The position numbers were made by a program, and so were the translations under genes. From the NCBI RefSeq assembly GCF_042466115.1, contig NZ_JAXHBQ010000001.1, positions 186,001 to 250,000 of the forward strand: a stretch of 64,000 bases of DNA, read 5' to 3'. A model generated the notes under the pieces. It had not been told where the DNA came from. It made no database searches and was given only the letters and a program-made list of their open reading frames with translations. This document shows, in pieces, positions 44,172 to 51,249 of this stretch; position 1 is the stretch's first letter, and each line of letters starts with the position of its first letter. Source of the stretch: SW4 sp042466115. Lineage in GTDB: Bacteria; Pseudomonadota; Alphaproteobacteria; Rhodobacterales; Rhodobacteraceae.

Positions 44172-44933
44172 ATGGCACGTCGCAAGCTGGTCTATGAAGG
44201 CAAGGCCAAGATTCTTTACGAAGGCCCCGAGCCCGGAACGCTGGTGCAATACTTCAAGGATGACGCCACCGCAGGCAACGGTGAAAAGAAGGCCGTGATT
44301 GATGGCAAGGGTGTGCTCAACAACCGCTTGTCCGAATTTTTCATGACCGGATTGGCCGCCATCGGCGTGCCGACCCATTTCATCAAACGCCTCAATATGC
44401 GCGAACAGCTGATCCGCGCCGTCGAAATTATCCCGCTTGAAGTGATCGTGCGCAACTATGCAGCCGGGTCCATGGCCACGCGGTTGGGCATGGAGGAAGG
44501 CACGCAGCTGCCCCGCCCGATCATCGAATTCAGCTACAAGGACGATTCCCTTGGCGATCCGCTGGTCCCCGAAGAATATATCATCGCCTTTGGCTGGGCG
44601 ACGCAGCAGGACATGGATGATATCGTGGCGCTTGCGTTGCGGGTGAACGACTTCATGTCCGGCGTCATGCACGGTGTCGGCATCAAGCTGGTCGATTTCA
44701 AGATCGAAGTGGGCCGCGTCTGGGATGGCGACTACCAGCGCCTTGTGGTGGCCGACGAAATCAGCCCCGACAGTTGCCGCCTGTGGGATCTCGAAACCGG
44801 CAACAAGCTGGACAAGGACGTGTTCCGCCGCGATCTGGGCAACCTCACGGACGCCTATACCGAAGTCGCGCGCCGATTGGGTGTGATGCCGACGAACACC
44901 GCAACAATGCCGAAACCGACGCTGATTAACTAA
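44172..44933 (+). CDS. purC: SAICAR synthetase
   Basis: A 253-residue phosphoribosylaminoimidazole-succinocarboxamide synthase, which joins CAIR and aspartate with ATP. Motifs: RRKLVYEGKAKILYEG at the N-terminus, VRNYAAGSMATRLG, LVDFKIEVGRV and VADEISPDSCRLWD. Start at 44172 with GGAG ten bases upstream. Followed by purS after 48 bp. Confidence 0.97.
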   Translation: MARRKLVYEGKAKILYEGPEPGTLVQYFKDDATAGNGEKKAVIDGKGVLNNRLSEFFMTGLAAIGVPTHFIKRLNMREQLIRAVEIIPLEVIVRNYAAGSMATRLGMEEGTQLPRPIIEFSYKDDSLGDPLVPEEYIIAFGWATQQDMDDIVALALRVNDFMSGVMHGVGIKLVDFKIEVGRVWDGDYQRLVVADEISPDSCRLWDLETGNKLDKDVFRRDLGNLTDAYTEVARRLGVMPTNTATMPKPTLIN

Positions 44934-44981
44934 ACGTCGGATTTTGAGTTGTAATGCCAAGATGAAGATAAAGGTGAGACC

Positions 44982-45212
44982 ATGAAAGCACGGGTTTACG
45001 TCATGTTGAAAGACGGGGTTCTGGACCCGCAGGGCGCGGCGGTGCAACACGCCCTTGGCGCGCTGGGGTTTGGTGGCGTCAACGGCGTGCGTCAGGGCAA
45101 GGTGATCGAGCTTGATCTGGCCGATGGCACCACCGAGGACACGGTCACGCATATGTGTGAAAAGCTGCTCGCCAATACCGTCATCGAAAGCTACCGCATC
45201 GAGGTGATCTGA
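44982..45212 (+). CDS. purS: FGAM synthase subunit PurS
   Basis: A 76-residue PurS (MKARVYVMLKDGVLDPQGAAVQHALGALGF..., ending ANTVIESYRIEVI), which bridges PurL and PurQ in the three-part formylglycinamidine ribonucleotide synthase. AAGGTGAG lies seven bases upstream. An alcohol dehydrogenase gene begins on its stop codon (TGATG), where purQ would be expected. Confidence 0.96.
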   Translation: MKARVYVMLKDGVLDPQGAAVQHALGALGFGGVNGVRQGKVIELDLADGTTEDTVTHMCEKLLANTVIESYRIEVI

Positions 45213-46255
45213 TGCGCGCGATGCAGCTTGATCAGTGGCGTGCGCCGCTCCAAGCTGTGGACCTGCCGACACCTGATGCGCCTGCTGGTGGCGTCACCCT
45301 GCGCCTGCTGGCCTGCGGCGTGTGCCGGTCTGATTGGCATGTCTGGACGGGGGCCGACCCCGATGTAACGCTGCCCCATATCCCCGGTCACGAATACTGC
45401 GGTGAAGTTGTCGCCGTGGGGCAGGGGGTGACGCGCTGGCGCATGGGGGATCGCGTGATCGCGCCCTTCATTCTGGCCTGTGGGCAATGCCCCGCCTGCG
45501 CGCGCGGCCAGCAAACCACTTGCGACCGCCAGATTTTACCCGGCTTTACCGCCCAGGGCGCCTTTGCCGAAATGATCGCCGTGCCCTTTGCCGATACCAA
45601 CCTCGCGGCCCTGCCAGACGGCATGGATCCCGCATTGGCCGCCGCCCTTGGCTGCCGTGTAACGACCGCCTGGCAGGCCTTGACGGGTCGCGCGGCGGTG
45701 CAGGCGGGTGAATGGGTTGCGGTGTTTGGAACGGGCGGCGTGGGATTGTCGGCGGCCCTGCTGGCGCGCGGATTGGGCGCGCGGGTGATCGCGGTGGATA
45801 CAGTCGCCGACAAGCTGGCCCATGCACAGGCACTGGGCGTGGATCATGTGGTGGATGCCAGCGCGGGCGACACAGTCGCACAAATCCGCGAGATCACGGG
45901 CGGCGGCGCCGATGTCGCGATCGAGGCCTTGGGCATAGCCGCCACCGCCGTGCCTGCGCTGCAATCCCTGCGCAAACTGGGACGTATGGTGCAGGTGGGG
46001 ATGCCCGCGGGCGATCATGCCACCATGGCCTTGCCGATGGACGCGGTTTACGGTGGCCAACTGGCGATTTTCGGCACGCGCGGGATGCCCGCGTGGCGCT
46101 ATCCGACATTGCTTGACTTCATTCAAGCGGGCCATGTGGACTTGACGCCGCTGATCGCGCGGCGCATTGCGCTGGGCAAGGTCAGTGACGAACTGGCCGC
46201 CTTTGATCATCCTGCACCGCCCGGCGTGGCGGTCATCACCGACTTTAGCCAATAA
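45212..46255 (+). CDS. Zinc-dependent alcohol dehydrogenase inserted between purS and purQ
   Basis: A 347-residue medium-chain dehydrogenase/reductase. Catalytic zinc ligands are C37 (ACGVCRSDWH), H and E in PHIPGHEYCGE; the structural zinc has four cysteines in ACGQCPACARGQQTTC. The NAD(P)-binding GTGGVGL follows at about 172. The substrate is unknown; alcohols or aldehydes are typical. It is translationally coupled to purS (one shared base) and followed by purQ 11 bp later, so it must be co-expressed with purine synthesis. Confidence 0.9.
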   Translation: MRAMQLDQWRAPLQAVDLPTPDAPAGGVTLRLLACGVCRSDWHVWTGADPDVTLPHIPGHEYCGEVVAVGQGVTRWRMGDRVIAPFILACGQCPACARGQQTTCDRQILPGFTAQGAFAEMIAVPFADTNLAALPDGMDPALAAALGCRVTTAWQALTGRAAVQAGEWVAVFGTGGVGLSAALLARGLGARVIAVDTVADKLAHAQALGVDHVVDASAGDTVAQIREITGGGADVAIEALGIAATAVPALQSLRKLGRMVQVGMPAGDHATMALPMDAVYGGQLAIFGTRGMPAWRYPTLLDFIQAGHVDLTPLIARRIALGKVSDELAAFDHPAPPGVAVITDFSQ

Positions 46256-46266
46256 CGGAGCCCGAC

Positions 46267-46935
46267 ATGAAAGCTGGCGTCATCGTTTTCCCCGGATCGA
46301 ACTGTGATCGTGACATGGCCGTGGCCCTGCGCGATGCAGGCGCGGATGTGCAGATGATCTGGCACAAGGACGCGGACCTGCCCCAGGGGCTTGATATCGT
46401 GGCGATCCCGGGCGGGTTTTCCTTTGGTGATTACCTGCGCTGCGGGGCGATTGCCGCACAGTCACCGATTTGTCGCGCCGTGGTGGCCCATGCGGATCGT
46501 GGCGGGTTTGTGCTGGGGGTGTGCAACGGCTTTCAGGTGCTGACCGAAACCGGCATCCTGCCCGGTGCGTTGCTGCGCAACCGGAACCTGAAATACATCT
46601 GCCGCACGATTGGTTTGCAGGTTGAAACCGCCGATAGCGCCTTTACCCAAGGGTATCGGGCCGGCGACACCCTGCAGGTGCCCATCGCCCACCATGATGG
46701 CAATTACTTCGCTGATACCGACACGCTGGCGCGTTTGCGCGGCGATGATCGCGTGGCCTTCACCTATACCGACAACCCCAACGGATCGGTGGCCGATATC
46801 GCCGGTGTCCTGAGCGCGAACCGCCGTGTGCTGGGCATGATGCCCCATCCCGAACGCGCCGCCGAAGCCGCCCATGGCGGCACCGACGGGGCGGCAATGT
46901 TTCGCGGATTGGCCGACCAGCTGGTGACTGGCTAG
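46267..46935 (+). CDS. purQ: FGAM synthase glutaminase subunit PurQ
   Basis: A 222-residue class I glutamine amidotransferase that feeds ammonia to PurL. Nucleophile Cys is in GFVLGVCNGFQVL (about residue 85); the His-Glu pair is in MMPHPERAAE near the C-terminus. The expected partner purL is not in the window; a kinase gene follows 35 bp downstream. Confidence 0.96.
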   Translation: MKAGVIVFPGSNCDRDMAVALRDAGADVQMIWHKDADLPQGLDIVAIPGGFSFGDYLRCGAIAAQSPICRAVVAHADRGGFVLGVCNGFQVLTETGILPGALLRNRNLKYICRTIGLQVETADSAFTQGYRAGDTLQVPIAHHDGNYFADTDTLARLRGDDRVAFTYTDNPNGSVADIAGVLSANRRVLGMMPHPERAAEAAHGGTDGAAMFRGLADQLVTG

Positions 46936-46970
46936 TTGCCCGAAAGGGTGGCGCGGCGTAAGCTGGTGAA

Positions 46971-48734
46971 ATGGCGCAGAACACGGACACCGACACACGG
47001 CTGGCGGCGCGCGGCAAGCGGGCCGAACGGCTGGCTTTGGTGGCGATCTGTCTGGTTGCGATCGGCGTCATCTATTTCACCAACCAGCTGCTGACCAAAC
47101 GGTTTACCGAAAACACCCGCAACCGCGCTGAAATCCGCCTTGCGCTTTATTCGGCCAACCTGATCAGCGAATTGCAGCGCAATTCCATCGTTCCGCAACT
47201 GCTGGCCCGTGATCCGGCCTTGATCGGCGCGCTCAATTCCGGGGATTATTCGCAATCGACCCAGCGCTTGCTGTCGTTTGTCGATGAAATCGGCGCGGCC
47301 TCGCTGATGTTGCTGGATGTGGACGGGCGCACGGTGGCCGCGACAGATCGCAACCGGCTGGGCGAAACCCACCGTGGCGCGCCTTATTTTACGGATGCAT
47401 TGCGTTCAAACGCGACCGTGTTCAGCGTGCAGGAACGCGAAAGCACCGGCTATTCCTTTACCTATTCGCGCAAGCTTGATGATGGGGGCGTCTTTCTTGG
47501 GGTGATCACCGTCGAGGTTGATCTGGCCAAACTGGAACGCAGCTGGGCGGGTATTTCGGATGCGGTTTTCGTGACCGACAGCCAGGGCCAGATCATCCTG
47601 ACCACGGAAGGGCGCTGGCGCGGGCTGACCGAAGTCGAGGCGCTGGCCCGTCAGGACGCCCCGTCAGCGATCCAGCGCGCGTTGCAGGCGACGCAGGACT
47701 GGACCTCGCTTCCGATTGACGCCTATTTGCAGGGCGAAGGTGTCATGCGCCGCGAGGCCCGCGTGCCGTTTCAGGGCTGGCGCATGGTCAGTTTCACCAC
47801 CTATGCCAGCGTGCGCGAACGGGTGAACAGTGTTCTGGCCCTTGAAATCATGGGGTTCGCGATCCTGCTGGCGGCCGGTTTCTGGTTCACATCGCGCAAA
47901 TCTGTAGTGCGGATGCGCGTGTTCCAACGGGAATCCGCCGAACTGCGCCTGCTCAACCAGCGGCTACAGCGCGAGATTGCCGAGCGCGAAAAGGTCGAAA
48001 AAACTCTCGAGGTGGCCGAACAGACCCTTGCGCAATCTTCAAAACTGGCCGCTTTGGGTGAAATGTCGGCCGCCGTCAGCCACGAATTGAACCAACCGCT
48101 TGCGGCGATGAAAACATATCTGGCGGGCGCGCGCCTGTTGCTGTCGCGCAAGCGCCCCGACGAGGCGCTGTCGTCGTTCCAGCGGATTGATGATCTGATC
48201 GAACGGATGGGCGCGATCACCAAACAGCTGAAATCCTATGCCCGCAAGGGGGCCGACACCTTTGAACCGGTGGATACGCGCGATGCCGTGACCTCGGCCC
48301 TTGGCATGATGGAGCCGCAACTGCGCCAGCGCCACGTCAGCATCACCCGCACCCTGCCCAGCGAACCGGCGATGATCTTCGGCGACCGGATGCGCTATGA
48401 ACAGGTGATCATCAACCTGTTGCGCAACGCGCTTGATGCGACCAAAGGCGTCAAAGACCCGCAGATTGATATCGTTCTGGCGGTGGGCGAAACCGTCACG
48501 CTGTCGGTGCGTGACAATGGCGAAGGCATTGCCGATCTGGATGCGCTGTTCGAGCCGTTCTACACAACCAAGCAGGCCGGTGACGGGGTCGGGCTGGGAC
48601 TGGCCATTTCTTCGGGGATCGTCAACGACTTGGGTGGGCGATTAACCGCCCGAAATGCCACATCGGGGGGGGCTGTATTTGAAGTTCGCCTGCCTATCTG
48701 GAAAGAAGAGAGCGAGATTTCCGCAGCAGAATAG
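46971..48734 (+). CDS. dctB: DctB-like sensor histidine kinase
   Basis: A 587-residue membrane kinase. Helix 1 is at 21-40, a double-Cache periplasmic sensor domain at about 45-285, helix 2 at 287-306, a coiled coil at 317-355, and the phosphoacceptor H371 in AAVSHELNQPLAAMKTYLAGA. The ATPase domain has NLLRNALDA, RDNGEGI and GVGLGLAISSGIVNDLGG. Cache plus this H-box is the DctB pattern, a sensor of C4-dicarboxylates in rhizobia. The response regulator follows 11 bp later. No dicarboxylate transporter is nearby, so the ligand is uncertain. Confidence 0.88.
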   Translation: MAQNTDTDTRLAARGKRAERLALVAICLVAIGVIYFTNQLLTKRFTENTRNRAEIRLALYSANLISELQRNSIVPQLLARDPALIGALNSGDYSQSTQRLLSFVDEIGAASLMLLDVDGRTVAATDRNRLGETHRGAPYFTDALRSNATVFSVQERESTGYSFTYSRKLDDGGVFLGVITVEVDLAKLERSWAGISDAVFVTDSQGQIILTTEGRWRGLTEVEALARQDAPSAIQRALQATQDWTSLPIDAYLQGEGVMRREARVPFQGWRMVSFTTYASVRERVNSVLALEIMGFAILLAAGFWFTSRKSVVRMRVFQRESAELRLLNQRLQREIAEREKVEKTLEVAEQTLAQSSKLAALGEMSAAVSHELNQPLAAMKTYLAGARLLLSRKRPDEALSSFQRIDDLIERMGAITKQLKSYARKGADTFEPVDTRDAVTSALGMMEPQLRQRHVSITRTLPSEPAMIFGDRMRYEQVIINLLRNALDATKGVKDPQIDIVLAVGETVTLSVRDNGEGIADLDALFEPFYTTKQAGDGVGLGLAISSGIVNDLGGRLTARNATSGGAVFEVRLPIWKEESEISAAE

Positions 48735-48745
48735 GGCGTGGACGA

Positions 48746-50080
48746 ATGGCACAGGCAATGAAGATCGCAATCGTCGATGATGAAAAAGACATGCGTCACT
48801 CGATTTCGCAGTGGTTGGCGCTGTCGGGATTTGACACCGAAACATTCGCCAGCGCCGAAGAAGCCCTGCGCGGCCTTGGCCCCGACTATCCCGGCGTGGT
48901 AGTCAGCGATATCAAGATGCCCGGCATGGACGGGATGCAATTCCTCAAGAAACTCAAGGGAGTGGACAGCACTCTTCCAGTGATCATGATCACCGGTCAC
49001 GGCGATGTCCCGATGGCCGTCGAGGCAATGCGCATCGGCGCGTTCGATTTTCTGGAAAAGCCGTTCAACCCCGACCGGATGACCGAACTGGCCAAGAAGG
49101 CCACGAATGTCCGCCGCCTGACGCTGGACAACCGCGCACTGCGCCGCGAATTGTCTGACGGCAGCGCCCTGATAAAGAAACTGATCGGCGCCAGCCCGGT
49201 GATGGAACGCCTCAAGGAAGATATCCTTGATCTGGGGCAGGCCGACGGCCATGTGCTGGTCGAGGGCGAAACCGGCACCGGCAAGACCCTTGTGGCCCAT
49301 GCGCTGCACGCCGTGGGCGCACGCGCCAGCAAGAAATTCGTGCTGATCAGCTGTTCGGCCTATGACGAGGACGCGCTGCAAAAGCGCCTGTTCGGCCCCG
49401 CAGGGCAGGACGATCCGATTCCGGCCATGGAAGAGGCCCGCGGTGGCACCCTGGTGCTGGAAGACATCGAATCTCTTGGGCCGACCGCACAGGCGCGCCT
49501 GCTGCAGGCAATCAACGATCAGGGCACGCCCGCCGAAACCCGCATTGTCGCGATCTGCAACCTGCAAGACGAAGGCAAGACCTGCGAAAGCGAGCTGCGC
49601 GCCGATCTGTTTTACCGCCTTGCAGCCCTGCGCATCACTGTCCCACCGCTGCGCCAGCGCGGCGAGGATATCCTGACGCTGTTCACCCGTTTGGGCGAAC
49701 AATTCGCCGAAGAATACGGCTGCGACGCACCGCAGGTCAGCGCGCAGGAAGCCGCGCAACTGCTGCAAGCGCCGTGGCCCGGAAACGTGCGCCAGCTGAT
49801 CAACGTGGCCGAGCGCGCCGTGCTGCAAAACCGCCGTGGCACAGGCACCATCGCATCGCTGCTGATGGCCGACAACGACGAAAGCCGCCCCGCGATGACC
49901 ACCGAGGGCAAGCCGCTGAAAGATTTCGTCGATGCGTTTGAACGGATGTTGATCGACAACACCATGCGCCGCCACAAGGGCAGCATCGTCAACGTGATGG
50001 ACGAATTGTGCTTGCCCCGCCGGACCCTGAACGAAAAGATGGCCAAGTATGGCCTGCAAAGGTCTGATTATCTGGGGTGA
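48746..50080 (+). CDS. dctD: DctD-like response regulator lacking GAFTGA
   Basis: A 444-residue regulator: receiver domain with D55 (VVVSDIKMPGMDG), AAA+ domain with Walker A GETGTGKT (174-181), and a C-terminal Fis-type helix-turn-helix (GSIVNVMDELCLPRRTLNEKMAKYGL). Where sigma-54 activators have LFGHEKGAFTGA, this protein has LFGPAGQDDPIPA (215-227): the GAFTGA loop is gone. Walker B reads GGTLVLEDIESL, with the usual DE pair inverted to ED. It probably activates sigma-70 promoters, like the GAFTGA-less NtrC of Rhodobacter, or represses. Cognate to the DctB-like kinase just upstream. Confidence 0.87.
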   Translation: MAQAMKIAIVDDEKDMRHSISQWLALSGFDTETFASAEEALRGLGPDYPGVVVSDIKMPGMDGMQFLKKLKGVDSTLPVIMITGHGDVPMAVEAMRIGAFDFLEKPFNPDRMTELAKKATNVRRLTLDNRALRRELSDGSALIKKLIGASPVMERLKEDILDLGQADGHVLVEGETGTGKTLVAHALHAVGARASKKFVLISCSAYDEDALQKRLFGPAGQDDPIPAMEEARGGTLVLEDIESLGPTAQARLLQAINDQGTPAETRIVAICNLQDEGKTCESELRADLFYRLAALRITVPPLRQRGEDILTLFTRLGEQFAEEYGCDAPQVSAQEAAQLLQAPWPGNVRQLINVAERAVLQNRRGTGTIASLLMADNDESRPAMTTEGKPLKDFVDAFERMLIDNTMRRHKGSIVNVMDELCLPRRTLNEKMAKYGLQRSDYLG

Positions 50081-50092
50081 TCGGTCCCGCGC

Positions 50093-50836
50093 GTGGCAGT
50101 GATTTATCTTTTCATGTATTTCCTGACCTACGGCGTGCCGTTGATCGGGACGGCAATCCTGATTGTGCTGATCGCGAAAGTCGTCTTTCGGGGCGCATGG
50201 TGGGGTTGGCTGCTTGCAGCGGCAGGCGTGATCGCGGCAAGTTGCGTGCCGTGGTGGCTGGACCGTCAGGAATTGCAACGCGAAGTCGCCGCATTTGCCC
50301 CTGACGAGATTATCCCCGACACCCTCACCTTGGCCCCCGGTGCTTTGTGGCATATCGAAGAGGGCAATCATGCGGGCGTGACCTGTTCTTGGGAATGTGA
50401 TTTCGGTGATTTTCCCTTTGTAACCAAGGTGGACAGTGGCGGCGTTGAATATGCCCTACAGCTTGGCAGCTCTGGCCAACCCATTGATCGCCATAACCTT
50501 TGGGACGGTCTTTATGATGTGACGCGCGCCCCGGGTCAGGATTTTCCTTATCAATACGCCTATATCGGGTTGTCGATCTATCGCGACTACGGCGTGCCGC
50601 AATCGGGCGATTATCGCAAGCCGCATTGGCCGGCGTCGGGCAAAGGCGTGCATATGTTGGTGGTCTTGCCAGCTGACGGAATACTGGATTTCGCAACCGC
50701 TGACGTGCTTTATCGCCGCCATAACGTGCAGCGTGACATGGCGCAGCCGTTCTTTTGGGGGCAGGCAACGCAGACCGTTCAATACCCCTCTACCAAGATG
50801 ATATTTGACGACCTGCACGCGGTTGCCACGCGCTAA
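50093..50836 (+). CDS. Membrane-anchored protein of unknown function
   Basis: A 247-residue protein not recognised. Two N-terminal membrane helices (about 5-27 and 33-49) are followed by a soluble, probably periplasmic domain of about 185 residues, rich in aromatic residues and with one CSWEC cysteine pair. The start is the GTG at 50093, 12 bp past the dctD-like stop; a second GTG six bases later is possible. The close spacing suggests co-transcription with the two-component pair. Confidence 0.65.
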   Translation: MAVIYLFMYFLTYGVPLIGTAILIVLIAKVVFRGAWWGWLLAAAGVIAASCVPWWLDRQELQREVAAFAPDEIIPDTLTLAPGALWHIEEGNHAGVTCSWECDFGDFPFVTKVDSGGVEYALQLGSSGQPIDRHNLWDGLYDVTRAPGQDFPYQYAYIGLSIYRDYGVPQSGDYRKPHWPASGKGVHMLVVLPADGILDFATADVLYRRHNVQRDMAQPFFWGQATQTVQYPSTKMIFDDLHAVATR

Positions 50837-51249
50837 TTGCCTGTGCGACACACTTAGACGTTGTAATATGCGCCCATCCTCCCCTATGTATAAGCCACGG
50901 ACGGTTGCCATGACGCTTTGCGCAAAAGTCCGGTGAGTTTCTCTGCCAAAGGCCGCGCGGCCACAGTCGCCCCTTCGTCAGACCAAGAATGTGGTCCCTC
51001 AAGTCATTTGACGGGACCAGATAAACAGCCCGCGGGCGCTGTTGGACAACCAAAGCGCCGGGCATTGAATGGGCCGCAGTTTTCTGCGGTCGGAGAAGAA
51101 ACGCGATGCAACGCGCGCAAACGACAGGCACAAGTGAACGGGGCGCAATGCCCTGCATCAGTGCCTTTGCGCCAATCGCCCTTAATAGACATGCCAGCCA
51201 GACAATCGCGCCCCCCGGCGGGATTTATGCTGCCGTGTGATCGGACAAC
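50837..51249 (+). promoter_or_regulatory. Long leader region of rne
   Basis: 413 bp without a convincing gene. A promoter-like TTGTAA ... TATAAG pair lies near 50862-50895, which would give an mRNA leader of about 350 bases. In enterobacteria the rne leader is of similar length and lets RNase E control its own mRNA. No strong ribosome site precedes the rne ATG. Leader function here is inference. Confidence 0.45.

Noticed and set aside
46971..50836. A complete C4-dicarboxylate uptake locus
   Set aside because: No dctP, dctQ, dctM or dctA gene is present; only the kinase and regulator are.
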